Below, piece after piece: positions 1 through 10,600 of a stretch of 64,000 bases of DNA (the first letter of the stretch is position 1; every line of letters starts with the position of its first letter). The stretch comes from JAJRTE01 sp964418585. GTDB lineage: Bacteria; Myxococcota_A; UBA796; JAJRTE01. The stretch lies in the NCBI GenBank assembly GCA_964418585.1, contig CAYQMG010000122.1, positions 8,969 to 72,968 on the forward strand, written 5' to 3'. The translations under genes and the position numbers were made by a program. The notes below the pieces were generated by a model, which saw nothing but the letters and a program-made list of their open reading frames with translations, was not told the DNA's origin and ran no database searches.

Positions 1-3000
1 GACGCAACAATCAACGCCACCTTGGACAACCTGGAGTTTGCCGGGGCGGACAAGTCCAGAGGGATCTACGCCCGGCAACTGGATGGAGCCGGGGAATTCA
101 ACTTGACCTTGTCCAATAGCACCTTCACCGATTTGTGGGCGGGGGCCTGGCTGGACGCATGGAGTATCGACACCGGCCGAATGGACATCACGGTGGACAA
201 CACCACCTTCACCAACAGTGACTACGGTCTGTTGATCGACATGAGCGTCGGATCCAACTGGATCACAGAAGTGGATGTGCAAGACAGCACCTTCGACAAC
301 GTGGGCGACGCCATCTGGTACTGGGTGTACTCCGCCTACGGGGCTGTGCAGTCACGATTCACCCTTGGCAACACAACGTTCACGGGCGTTCCCGGGAGCA
401 GTCTCAGCGTGACCGTGTCCAGCGTCTACAGCGCGGATTCCCTCGACTGGCAGGTCGACGTCCTCGACTCGAACTTCCAACAGGCCAGCGGTATCGACCT
501 GGACGCCTGGTACCTGTACGACGTTCCCGTCACGCTGGACTATACCATCTCCGGCAACACGTTCAGTGGAATCAATGGAACCGCGCTGTCGTTCAGCGTC
601 AGTTCCTTCTCCTCGTTGAGTATCGATACGCGCGTGGTCATGGAGAACAACACCATCGATTCTACCAGCGACGACGCGTTGTACTACTACGAGGGGTACG
701 GCTACTACGGCGACCAGAATACGGACATCACCATTCACAACAATACGTTCACAAACATCGGCAACGATGCCATGTCCATCTCCTTCTACGAATGCTACTA
801 CTTCGACAACAGATCGGTCGACCTGAAGGTGATGGACAACCGGATCCACGGAGTCTTTGATGACGCACTGATCTACTGGGCCGAGTACCTGGAGGAAGGG
901 GGGGACTCCAGGCAGAACTTGACTGTGGCCGGCAACACGGTGACCGACATCGGAGACCAGGCGGTTGCACTCTACGCGTCGGATTTCAGCAGCAACAGCT
1001 ACACTGAGTTCGAATGGACCGTACTCAACAATACCATCACCGACGCGCAAGGGGATGGGGTCGCAGTGGAACTCTCCTACCTGGATTACGGCGACGGGGG
1101 CAAGGCCAACATCACCGTGGCAGGAAACACGATTTCCAGTGTGGATGGTACCGGGATCTACCTGAGCATTTCGAGCTGGTATGATACCCCCGCGTCCCAA
1201 CGGATCATGATTGCCGGTAACACGGTCACCGAGTCCGACAGTGGGATATACATCGACCTCACGGACCAGAGCAACCTGGTCGAGAACCTGACGCGCATCG
1301 AGGACAACCTGATCACGGGCTCGGGAGATTACGGGATCTATGTGGACACCGACGACTACCCGGGTGGTCCTCACGTGGCCCTTTCAGGAAATGCCTCGAC
1401 CGGGCACTCGCTGTGCGGGCTCTACCTCTCGGGCAGTACCGCGGGCCTTGCTTCCGTCCCCTTTGATCTGGGGGGAGGGGCACTTCAGTCGAGGGGACAC
1501 AACACCTTTGTCGACAACGGGGAATGTGCCGTATATGTGGCCGCTTCTGACACCGCCGAGGAAGCCATCCCGGCGCAGTACAACTATTTCGGAACCACCG
1601 ATCCGGGGGAGATCTCGGCCATGGTGTACGATCACGCCGACAACGGGGCGGTGGAAGCACTGGACACCTCCAACCCCTTGCCGGACATGCCCCAGGGCGA
1701 AGGCGCGGAGGTCAATCTCGAGTTGGAAATCGTCGATGACCAGGGCGCAACCGGCGTCACGCCGGGCGACACACTGAAACTGACAGCCGCACTTCAGGCA
1801 CTGGGGGACATCGGCTGCAGGGCCGCCTGGCTCGTTGCCCCTGTGCCCGACGGTGTTTCCGTCGTTCCCGGTACGGCCACCACCTCGTTCGGGCTGGTGT
1901 TCGACTACGACGAAAACGGTCTGAACGTGGCTGTGGGTCACGTGCCCGTCGACTCGCCCGTGACCGTTTCCTGGCAGGTCACCGTGGCTCCGGACGATGC
2001 CTGCGGCGACCTCGAATTCCAGGCTACGTTGCGCTGTTCCGCCGATACCGGCGACGTGGAGGTGGTGGACCGGTTGGTCCAGTCGCGGTTGCAGTCCACG
2101 ACCTTCCTTGACCGGGACGGGGACGGCTACGGCGACGATGCGACCGAGATGTGGGTCTGCGGCGAGGCCGAGGCGGGTCGTGCGGAGGTTGGGGGAGATT
2201 GCAACGACCTGATCGCCTTCATCAATCCGGGTGCGGAAGAAACCTGCAACACCATGGACGACGACTGTGACGGAGACGTGGACGAAGGGGTTACCGGCAC
2301 CTTTTACGTGGATGCAGACGCGGACGGCTATGGAGACCCCGATCTTCAGCTCCAGGCCTGCGTCGAGGGGGACGGGATCAGCGCAAACGGTGAAGATTGC
2401 GATGATGCCGACCCCGCCGTCAACCCTTCCGCCGAGGAAGTTTGCGACGAGGTAGACAACGACTGCGACGGCACAGTGGACGAGGACCTCACCTCCACCT
2501 TCTATCTGGACGCCGACGGCGACGGCCAGGGCGACCCGGACACTCCGATTCAGGCCTGCGGACCGCGCTCGGGCCTCTCCAGCGCCCCCACAGATTGCGA
2601 CGATGGCCGGGCCGACGTCTGGGAAGGGGCGGAGGAGGTCTGCGACGAGGTGGACAACGACTGCGACGGTGACATCGACGAGGATGTCCAGGCCATTTTC
2701 TACGCTGACCTCGACTCGGACGGCTACGGCGATGAAACCGCCACCCTCGCTGCCTGTGCTGCACCGCAAGGCTACGTCGACGTTTCCGGCGACTGCGTCG
2801 ATTCCGATCCCACCATTCACCCGGACGCAGCCGAAACTTGCGACGAGGTGGACAACGACTGCGATGGCGCCGTGGACGAAGAGGCGGGCACGACTTTCTA
2901 CCCGGACAACGACGGCGACGGGTACGGCACGACCGACAATGCCGTGGTCGCTTGCACCGCTCCGGAGGGACACGTCGTGGAAACCGGAGACTGCGACGAC

Positions 3001-3894
3001 GCGGACGCCGGCGTCTACCCCGGAGCGGAAGAGGTCTGCGACGAGATGGACAACGACTGCGACGGGACCGTGGATGAGGAGGCTGGATCGCCCTTCTTCG
3101 CTGATACTGACAATGATGGGTTTGGAGACCCGACCGCTCAGGTCATCGCCTGCAACGCCGCCGAAGGCCATGTGGCCGACAACACCGACTGCGACGACCA
3201 GGACCCTGCCACCTATCCCGGCGCGGACGAGATCTGTGATGAGGTCGACAACAACTGTGACGGCACCGTGGACGAAGGCGTGGCGTCCCTTTTCTATGCC
3301 GACCAGGACCGCGACGGGTATGGCACCGAGGACGACACGGTCTCCGGGTGCGAGGCGCCTCGAGGCTATGCCGACCGGCCCGATGACTGCGATGACGCCG
3401 ACTCCGGAGTCTATCCGGGGGCCGAGGAAGTCTGCGACGAGATGGACAACGACTGCGATGGAGTCGTCGACGAGGACGCGGCCTCCACTTTCTACGCCGA
3501 TTCCGATGGCGACGGCTACGGCACCGACGCCGACACCACGACCGGGTGCCAGCCTCCCGATGGCTACGTGGCCCAGTCCGACGATTGCAACGACGAGGAC
3601 CCGGAAATCCATCCGGCCGCCGAGGAGGTATGCGACGGGGTCGACAACGATTGCAACGGGGAAGTCGACGAAATCGACGGCTGTGCAGAATCCTCTCCGA
3701 CCGTGCCGCCAGGCGCGGAAATCGAAGGTGGAGGGTGCAGTTGCCACACCGGGGCTGCGGCCTCGATTCCTTCCGTCGGTGCTCCTGCATGGCTCGGTCT
3801 GGCCCTGGCCGGTACGCTGTTCAGGAGGCGTCGCACACGGTCCCGTCAGGCATCCGGAGTACGGAGAAACGTCGCCGGATCCACCGGCGGGTAG
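1..3894 (+). CDS. Beta-helix / MopE-repeat surface protein with MYXO-CTERM-like tail, 5' partial
   Basis: The reading frame is open from base 1, so the N-terminus and any signal peptide lie outside the window; 1297 residues are visible. Residues 1 to about 540 are short repeats built on N-x-T-F/I (NNTFTN, GNTFSG, NNTITD), typical of a right-handed parallel beta-helix. A beta-rich linker follows to about 690. Then come eight MopE-type repeats (CDEVDNDCDGTVDE pattern, PF11617-like) with DxDGDGYGD calcium-type loops. The C-terminus has GGCSC, a hydrophobic stretch and FRRRR, matching the MYXO-CTERM surface-anchoring signal. The repeat family is associated with metal binding in MopE; binding here is inferred. 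The 3' end overlaps the convergent selenoprotein gene by 49 nt. Probable role: exported, surface-anchored protein. Confidence 0.9.
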   Translation, partial: DATINATLDNLEFAGADKSRGIYARQLDGAGEFNLTLSNSTFTDLWAGAWLDAWSIDTGRMDITVDNTTFTNSDYGLLIDMSVGSNWITEVDVQDSTFDNVGDAIWYWVYSAYGAVQSRFTLGNTTFTGVPGSSLSVTVSSVYSADSLDWQVDVLDSNFQQASGIDLDAWYLYDVPVTLDYTISGNTFSGINGTALSFSVSSFSSLSIDTRVVMENNTIDSTSDDALYYYEGYGYYGDQNTDITIHNNTFTNIGNDAMSISFYECYYFDNRSVDLKVMDNRIHGVFDDALIYWAEYLEEGGDSRQNLTVAGNTVTDIGDQAVALYASDFSSNSYTEFEWTVLNNTITDAQGDGVAVELSYLDYGDGGKANITVAGNTISSVDGTGIYLSISSWYDTPASQRIMIAGNTVTESDSGIYIDLTDQSNLVENLTRIEDNLITGSGDYGIYVDTDDYPGGPHVALSGNASTGHSLCGLYLSGSTAGLASVPFDLGGGALQSRGHNTFVDNGECAVYVAASDTAEEAIPAQYNYFGTTDPGEISAMVYDHADNGAVEALDTSNPLPDMPQGEGAEVNLELEIVDDQGATGVTPGDTLKLTAALQALGDIGCRAAWLVAPVPDGVSVVPGTATTSFGLVFDYDENGLNVAVGHVPVDSPVTVSWQVTVAPDDACGDLEFQATLRCSADTGDVEVVDRLVQSRLQSTTFLDRDGDGYGDDATEMWVCGEAEAGRAEVGGDCNDLIAFINPGAEETCNTMDDDCDGDVDEGVTGTFYVDADADGYGDPDLQLQACVEGDGISANGEDCDDADPAVNPSAEEVCDEVDNDCDGTVDEDLTSTFYLDADGDGQGDPDTPIQACGPRSGLSSAPTDCDDGRADVWEGAEEVCDEVDNDCDGDIDEDVQAIFYADLDSDGYGDETATLAACAAPQGYVDVSGDCVDSDPTIHPDAAETCDEVDNDCDGAVDEEAGTTFYPDNDGDGYGTTDNAVVACTAPEGHVVETGDCDDADAGVYPGAEEVCDEMDNDCDGTVDEEAGSPFFADTDNDGFGDPTAQVIACNAAEGHVADNTDCDDQDPATYPGADEICDEVDNNCDGTVDEGVASLFYADQDRDGYGTEDDTVSGCEAPRGYADRPDDCDDADSGVYPGAEEVCDEMDNDCDGVVDEDAASTFYADSDGDGYGTDADTTTGCQPPDGYVAQSDDCNDEDPEIHPAAEEVCDGVDNDCNGEVDEIDGCAESSPTVPPGAEIEGGGCSCHTGAAASIPSVGAPAWLGLALAGTLFRRRRTRSRQASGVRRNVAGSTGG

Positions 3895-4709
3895 TCGGTA
3901 CGTCGCCAGCGGTAGCCGGGCTCCAGGATCTGACCCGGTTCGGTCAGGTCCTGGAGCGCCCAGAACAGATCCCTCAGCACGGTCATCTGCTGATTCACTT
4001 GCCCGGGCTCCCCGAATGACGCGCCGTGCGGAAACCGGACAAACACCGTCCTGGGCGCCCCGATCTTCCGAGAAATGGCCAGGTTGATGGACAGGTTGAC
4101 CGTCCGGATACCATGGGACTCCACCACGCGCGCGATCAGGCCCCCGGCCTGATTGCACAGGGGTCAGGCAGGTACCAGCAGCGCCAGGTCCACCTCGTCT
4201 TCCCGGAGCAGGCGTGCTACCTGGTGCGCCGTCCCTGTCTGGGGCGCCACATATCCACGCACTTGCTGCCCCCCGTATCCAAAACTGAAGAAACGCGGAG
4301 CCAGCCGCACGACACCAGCTTCTTCCAGGCGACGCAGGTGATCGATGGGCAAGAGCACGTTGATGTCCTCGTTCACCCACCGGTGCGGATAATGCGCATG
4401 CGCGATCCGCAGAGCCGCTGGATCCAGGTTCGAGGGAAGCACGCGAAACGAGGTGTCGCCCTCAAGTGCGTCCACATCGAACGGGCGGTCCCCCTCCAGG
4501 TAAAAGCCGGCCGTGCTGATCACGGCCAGTCGTGATTCAGCAATCGGCCGCCTCGATGCGCACCAGGGAATCTCACCGGTCAAGTCGGGCGCAGCGAGGC
4601 CCGCAGCCCGGTTGACCAGACCGCCGGCTGACTCCATCACGCGGGCACCCGCCCGGGTGTTGAGCACACTTCCCACGCTTCGCCAGAATCCAACTTTCCT
4701 GTTCCCCAT
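3846..4709 (-). CDS. GrdB-family selenoprotein, in-frame TGA read as selenocysteine
   Basis: The ATG at 4707-4709 opens a frame that meets TGA at 4164-4166 and continues without a further stop to 3846, giving 287 residues with Sec at 182. Sequence on both sides of the TGA belongs to one family, the glycine/sarcosine/betaine reductase selenoprotein B family (PF07355). Before it are STAGFYLEGDRPFD, GDTSFR, INVLLPIDHL and LAPRFFSFGYGG; after it are GGLIARVVESHGI, FVRFPHGASFGEPG and PGQILEPGYRW. The TGA lies in VPA-U-PLCNQ, where relatives have CxxC, so a UxxC redox motif is formed. A stem-loop lies just downstream of the TGA. No Grd complex partners adjoin it, so this is probably a stand-alone thiol-oxidoreductase-like member; the substrate is unknown. 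A gene caller without Sec awareness would split it into 181- and 93-residue pieces. Confidence 0.85.
4135..4153 (-). promoter_or_regulatory. SECIS-like stem-loop for selenocysteine insertion
   Basis: On the coding (minus) strand an 8-bp perfect stem AUCAGGCC/GGCCUGAU closes a GGG loop, beginning 10 nt after the in-frame UGA; the loop starts 18 nt after it. Bacterial SECIS elements lie inside the coding region directly downstream of the UGA, with a guanine in a small apical loop roughly 16-37 nt away, so position and geometry fit. The hairpin is seen in sequence; SelB binding is inferred. Confidence 0.7.
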
Positions 4710-4765
4710 GCCGTCTCCCAGAGGACCGCCCGGGCCCCTGCACTCCAGGCGGCCCTCTCCGCGCG

Positions 4766-4800
4766 AGTTGAAAAAAAATTGAAGATATCACGATTCTGCA
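4766..4800. promoter_or_regulatory. AT-rich tract between divergent genes
   Basis: This A-rich run, including eight consecutive A residues, is the only markedly AT-rich stretch between the divergent starts at 4709 and 4877. It is the likeliest promoter region for one or both genes. No convincing -35/-10 pair was found in it. Confidence 0.3.
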
Positions 4801-4876
4801 TCGTCATAGCCATCGAGTCCATGACGATCCACTCGCACGGGTTCATTACCGTGATTCGAAGGTGTTGAGGTGTCAG

Positions 4877-5806
4877 ATGCAGGTCCTGACCAAGTCTCGA
4901 GTCACTCTGGTGACAGTGGGCGCCCTGATCGTGGCGCTGGCCAGCGGTTGTTACGACGAGCCGTGCGGCTCCAGCGGCGGCGAGTCCATTGATTGCGAAC
5001 TGGACATACCCACCCCATACGCCGAGGCGTCGCCCACCGGCGAACCCGACCTGGATGAAACACCGTTCGTCACTCCGCTCCCGGACGAAGACTGGGATGA
5101 TGACGGGTTCTCTGCAAGCGATGGGGATTGCGACGATCTGGACGGAACGGTCTACCCCGGTGCGGAAGAGGTTCCGTACGACGGGGTGGATCAGGACTGC
5201 TCCGGCAGCGACCTCGTCGACGTGGACGGTGACGGAGTCGAAGGTGGCCCCGACGGTGCAGACTGCGACGACCAGGATGGGACGATCTACCCGGGCGCGG
5301 AGGAAATCCCGTACGACGGGGTGGACCAGGACTGCACGGGTGCGGACCAGGCGGATCTGGACGGAGACGGATACGCGGGCGAGGAGGCGGGTGGGACCGA
5401 TTGCGACGACCAGGACCCGACCGTCCACCCGGACGCGGAAGAGACTGCAGACGGCAGGGACGAAGATTGCGACGGAGTGGTGGACAACGGCGTCGACACC
5501 GAACCTGGGGACGACCTTTCCGGAGACGAGGAAGACACCGACTGCACCCACTCGGATGCGGACTGCGGGGATGACCAGACAGGCCCGTGCGACGACGATG
5601 AACAGCCGTGCGAGGAAAACGATGGTCCGTGTGGGGAAGACGAGGACCACTCGGACTGGAACGACTCCGGCGCATTCGGCCCGGGTGGACTCGACTTCGG
5701 CAGCGGATGCGACTGCACCGTTGCACCGGACGCTCCGGCATCCAGCGGGTGGCTCTCGTTCCTCCTCCTCACCGGTCCCCTGGTTGTGTGGCGGCGCCGG
5801 CGGTAG
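4877..5806 (+). CDS. MopE-repeat lipoprotein with MYXO-CTERM-like C-terminus
   Basis: Start chosen at the ATG giving a clean lipoprotein signal (MQVLTKSRVTLVTVG, lipobox LASGC); a GTG 15 nt upstream is possible but less fitting. The 309-residue product has three MopE-like repeats of a variant type (GAEEVPYDGVDQDCSG, GAEEIPYDGVDQDCTG, DGRDEDCDGVVDNG) with DVDGDGV calcium-type loops. An acidic Asp/Glu/Cys-rich segment follows at about residues 215-265. The C-terminus carries GSGCDC, a hydrophobic helix and WRRRR, a MYXO-CTERM-like signal. Having a lipobox and a C-terminal sorting signal together is unusual. Probable metal-binding envelope protein; function otherwise unknown. Confidence 0.88.
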   Translation: MQVLTKSRVTLVTVGALIVALASGCYDEPCGSSGGESIDCELDIPTPYAEASPTGEPDLDETPFVTPLPDEDWDDDGFSASDGDCDDLDGTVYPGAEEVPYDGVDQDCSGSDLVDVDGDGVEGGPDGADCDDQDGTIYPGAEEIPYDGVDQDCTGADQADLDGDGYAGEEAGGTDCDDQDPTVHPDAEETADGRDEDCDGVVDNGVDTEPGDDLSGDEEDTDCTHSDADCGDDQTGPCDDDEQPCEENDGPCGEDEDHSDWNDSGAFGPGGLDFGSGCDCTVAPDAPASSGWLSFLLLTGPLVVWRRRR

Positions 5807-6013
5807 ACCTTGGTTCTGCCACGCCTCCCCACCGCCACCGACCCCTCCGCGGACCGCTCTTCCTCTGCTCGGGCGGCTTTACGACAACAGTGGCCATTGC
5901 TACTTTAGTAGGTGCGTGGACCGTCGGACCCACCTTCAGGAGTCGGCGAACGAGTTCCTGTGGCGCGGCGGGTCCGGTTGGCGAACCAGAAGCGTGCAGG
6001 ACCGGGAGAGGAG

Positions 6014-7348
6014 ATGGCCAGGCCCACCCCCCCCTGGAAGCTGTTGCTGTTCTCAGTGATCCCCCTGGGTGTGCTGATGCTCCTGGCCACCCTGGGATTG
6101 ACCATCCTGGAACAGGCGGGGATCATTCACACCGGTCGTACCGACGACATCCTCAGCTTTCCCCCTCCGGACTACCTGTCCAGGATCACACTGGATGGTG
6201 GGAAAGTTTTCGAAATCCGCTACGCACAGGCCGGTGATCCCCTCGCCTTCCGCCGGCGCTTTCCAGTGCAGAAACCGGAGGGGAGCTACCGGATCATCCT
6301 CGTCGGTGGCTCATTCGCCCTGGGAGATCCCTACGTCGACCCCGCATCGGCCTCTCCCGGCTTCGGCGGCATCGCCGACTGGATGGAGGCCGAGTTTGCC
6401 ATGAGGTTGCGCACGCCCCACGTGGAGGTGATCAATGCCGCTCTGGGGGGAACCAATTCCACCGGCGTGGTGGAAATCGTCCGCCAGATGACCAGGACCG
6501 ACCCGGATGTGATCCTGGTCATGACCGGCAACAACGACGGGCACGTGTTCCCGTCTCGCGCCAACCGTTGGCTCAATCAATGGGTCGTGTATCGAGCACT
6601 CAAGAAGGTCCTCCTGCCTGCTCCTGGCCGTCGGCCCAGGTTCGCTCCCCAGGACAGCGACCCGGACACAATCCGGGCCAACTTCCGCGCCAACCTTCGC
6701 GAACTCGTCGAACTCGCACACGACCACGGCTTCCAACTCGTGTTGAGCACCATGCCCATCAACTATCGATTCACCCTGTCCGACCAGCACAATCCCCATG
6801 ACCCGCCTCGTCCACCTCCAGTTCGGGGAGAAGCTCGGACCTGCCCGACTCCGAGCACCGCACGGGACGGCTCGGTACCCCCCGGCGACCTTTACGCGTT
6901 CGCCCGGTGCCTCGAGCAGACGGGTCGGTACGAGGAAGCCCTCCAGGCCTACGAGGCGTACGTGGAAGCCCAACCACTCGGCCGCACACGTCCCTCCCTG
7001 AACCGGATCGCGCGTGAGGTCGCCCACGAACAGGACATCGTCTTGTTCGACATGGAGCGTCTGGCCAACACGGCCTCCAGCCACGGGATCGCGGACCCGG
7101 ACCTGTTTTTCGACAACTGTCACCTGGTGTGGCGAGGCTATGCCGCGATGGCCCGGAGCGCCGTGGACCTGCTGATCGACCAGGGATTGCTCGGAGCAGT
7201 CGTGGCACTCCCCGGCGCCAGGCCCTCGGTGGAACAGATCATCGACGCACAGGGCTGGGAGGCCCTGTACTCCTTTCGCCCGGTGGTCATTCCGTACCAG
7301 GCACCCGAGTTCTCCCCCGACGTCCTCCCGGAATCTCTTGCCCGTTGA
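6014..7348 (+). CDS. Membrane-anchored SGNH/GDSL-type hydrolase
   Basis: Start at the ATG preceded by GGAGAGGAG; the longer frame from 5912 adds an Arg-rich stretch with no ribosome site. The 444-residue protein begins with a transmembrane segment (residues ~8-32). The SGNH blocks are present: GGSFALGD near residue 97 (Ser nucleophile), NAALGGTNS, TGNND near 171, and DNCHLVWRG near 366 with the catalytic Asp-His pair. A short TPR-like segment (YEEALQAYEAYVE) sits near 300. The family deacetylates or deacylates lipids and glycans; the substrate cannot be read from sequence. The single N-terminal helix places the catalytic domain outside the inner membrane. Confidence 0.8.
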   Translation: MARPTPPWKLLLFSVIPLGVLMLLATLGLTILEQAGIIHTGRTDDILSFPPPDYLSRITLDGGKVFEIRYAQAGDPLAFRRRFPVQKPEGSYRIILVGGSFALGDPYVDPASASPGFGGIADWMEAEFAMRLRTPHVEVINAALGGTNSTGVVEIVRQMTRTDPDVILVMTGNNDGHVFPSRANRWLNQWVVYRALKKVLLPAPGRRPRFAPQDSDPDTIRANFRANLRELVELAHDHGFQLVLSTMPINYRFTLSDQHNPHDPPRPPPVRGEARTCPTPSTARDGSVPPGDLYAFARCLEQTGRYEEALQAYEAYVEAQPLGRTRPSLNRIAREVAHEQDIVLFDMERLANTASSHGIADPDLFFDNCHLVWRGYAAMARSAVDLLIDQGLLGAVVALPGARPSVEQIIDAQGWEALYSFRPVVIPYQAPEFSPDVLPESLAR

Positions 7349-7627
7349 CGGCTTCGGCGCACCCTTCAATTCCTTCGACAAGCCGCCTGCACCTCGACAT
7401 TCCGCCCCCTCAGCCGGCGGTGCCAGGCGCTTCCGAAGCAAGACCTCCATCCACGGGAAAACGTTCGTACCCTTGTAGTGGGCCAGGTTACGGGTATCGA
7501 ACCTCGGAGCAATCGGTGGTGGAAAGAGCTGTCCGAATATGGCAACGTGATTCCGATATCGTGCATGAACGGCGCTGGCCGTTGTGAGAATGATGTGGAA
7601 GTGGCTGATGGATGGTGGAGGTTTCTA

Positions 7628-10600
7628 ATGGATGGGAAGTTGGCGAGATGGCTGGCGATCGTGTTCTTCATGTCGGCGTTGGGGATCGGGACTCAGGGGT
7701 GTTCCGCAAGCGGCGATGACGACGACGCCACCACGCAGGTGGGGGACGACGACGCCACCGGGGATGACGACAGCACGGGGGACGACGATACCACGGCGAC
7801 GCTCGAGCCGGTGACGCCCACCCTGGTGCCGGTCACGGAGACCCCCGGGGCTCCGACAGCGACGCCGGTGGTCGTGTCGGCCACACCCACGCCCCTTGTG
7901 GCGTCGGCCACGCCCACGCCGGTTCCAGCCGGGACCCCAACCCCCACGCCGGTACCGCCGACCGGCGTGACGGTCTATGCGATTCAAGATCCAAGCAACG
8001 CGGATTTTCCAGGGCTGGATACCCGGGTACGGGTGACCGGAGTGGTGGTGACCACGCCCATGATCCGGGCCTCGTCCGACTCGGTGAATCCGGATGGATT
8101 CTGGGTTCAGGAACCGGAGGGTGGGGTCTATTCGGGCATTTTTGTGTTTGCGCGGGACCTCGGGGTGGAAGTGACCGAAGGGGATGTGGTCGATCTGGTG
8201 GGGACATACCGGGAGTTCTACGGCAACAGCCAGATCGAGGCCACCGAGGTGGTGGTGACCGGGAGCGCGGATGTGCCGGCTCCCATGGTGGTTTCTGTGG
8301 GCGACGTGTACGATGGGAGCGAGACCGCGGAGCAGTATGAGGGGGTCCTGGTTCAGGTGGAATCCGCAGAGGTGACGAACGCCGATCTCGGCTACGGCGT
8401 GTTCGGTGTTTCCCAGGGCGACGTGGGGGAGCTGTACGTGAGTCCCACGTTCGACCGTTACTGGTCTTACGAACCGCAGGTAGGCGATACCTTTGCCACC
8501 CTCATCGGCGTGATGGAGTATGCCTATTCTCACTATCGACTGGCGCCTCGTTCGTGCGACGACATGGCGTGGGCCGAGAGTGGGCCCGTGTGTGAGCCCA
8601 AGGTGTGTCCCGAAGGGCCGATTTCCATCATGCAGGTCCAGGACCGGGACGACCCGGACGCTGTCTCGCTTTCATGCGATGTGTCGTTCCAGAACGTGGT
8701 GGTGACCAGTCCGGTGGCCGACTACGGGTCTTCGGCCGGTTTCTTCGTGGAGGAGCCCGAGGGTGGGGCGTGGAGCGGCGTCTACGTGTACGCCCGGGGA
8801 CTCGATTTGAGTGGTATCGAGCCCGGCTCGGTGGTGGATCTGACCGGAATTTACCAGGAGTATCACGATCTGACAGAGATTGCTGCGACCTCGGTCACGC
8901 GAACCGGAAGTGGGGACGTGCCTGCGCCGGTGGAGGTGGCGGTGGGGGACATTGGGGACGGGGGCGACCTGTCGGAGACCTACGAGGGGGTTCTGGTGGT
9001 GGTCCGGGACGTGGTGGTGGTCGATCCTGCGTATGGGGAAGACGAGACCGAATTCATCGTGGCGGCGCAGAGTGATCTGACGCAACAGGTCGTTGTGGGT
9101 TGGATGTTCGAGCACGACTACACCTGCCCGAGTGTTGACGGAGTGCCGTGCAACACGGACCAGCGCCGGATGGGACAGCGGATCGACAGCATTACCGGCG
9201 TCCTGACCTATTCCTGGGGCCACTTCAAGATCGAACCTCGTTCTGCAGACGACATCGTGAACGGAGCCGGAGTGGACACGGACCTGGACGGGCTTCTCGA
9301 TGACGACGACAACTGTCCCTTCGAGGCCAACCCGGATCAGGCCGACACCGACGGGGACGGGGTCGGGGACCTGTGCGACAATTGCCCTTCCAGTGCCAAC
9401 GTCAGTCAGGCCGACGGGGACGAGGACGGGGTCGGGGACCTGTGCGACAATTGCCCCCAGGAGGCCAATCCGGATCAGGGCGACGTGGACGAGGACAACG
9501 TGGGCGACGTGTGCGATGCAGACGCCGACGGAGACGACGTGGGGCAGGGGAACGACAACTGCCCGCTGGTGCCCAACCCGGATCAGAGCGACGTGGACGG
9601 GGACGGGGTCGGCGACGCCTGCGACAACTGCATGTCGGTTCCCAACCCGGATCAAGCCAATGCCGACGGGGACATGTACGGCGACGCCTGCGACAACTGT
9701 CCTGATGACGCGGGCGCGGACCTCACCGACACCGATGGAGACGGAATCGGGGACCTGTGTGACAACTGTCCCGAGGTCCCCAACCCGGACCAGACCGACA
9801 GCAACGGAAATGGGTATGGCGACGAGTGTGACATCGACTGGGATGCCGACGGCGTCCCCCAGGGCGACGGCACCAGGCCCTGCACCGAAGGGGCGACCAC
9901 GGGCTGCGACGACAACTGCCCCGACGTCGCCAACTCGGACCAGGCTGACGCGGACGGGGACGGCCTCGGCGATGTGTGTGACAACTGCCCCGACCAGGTG
10001 AATCCGGATCAGGCGGACCTGGACGGAGACGGCATGGGCAATGCGTGCGATACCGACTGGGACGACGACGGGATCGAACAGGGGCATGGGGAGAATCCCT
10101 GCACCGGAGGCAACACGGAAGACTGTGATGACAATTGCCCTTACATGCCCAACCCGGATCAGGCTGACGCGGACGGAGATGGGATCGGCGACGATTGCCA
10201 CATCCTGCTCACCGAGATTTGCGTCAAGCCCCTTGAAAACGAGTTCGTGGAAATCTTCAACCCCTCCTGGCACCCGGTGGACCTCTCCGATTACTACCTC
10301 TGGAATGCCAATTCCACCACCCTCGTCTACTACGAAATCGCTTCCGCCGCCGAAATTGGCGGGTCCGATTTCGCCGCCCGGTTCCCGGCCGGAACGACCA
10401 TCGAATCGGGGCAGTACCTGACCATCGCCATCGACTCGATGGCATCATTCATCGATGTCTATGGAATCGCGCCCGATTTCGTTATCAAGGGAGAGTATTC
10501 CGGAGACACCCGCATGATGGAACCGGCCTTCTCGGGATCCATCGCCGCCAACTCCACCCTGAGCAACAGTGGGGAGGACATGATCCTCTTCTACTGGGAC

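Noticed and set aside
4164..4166. TGA treated as an ordinary stop ending a 181-residue protein
   Set aside because: Homologous sequence continues in the same frame through the next 93 codons and a SECIS-like stem follows at once.
1384..4380. 998-codon open frame on the minus strand
   Set aside because: It is antisense to the MopE repeats and the selenoprotein region; high GC and repeated GAC/GTG codons keep the opposite frames open. No family motif.
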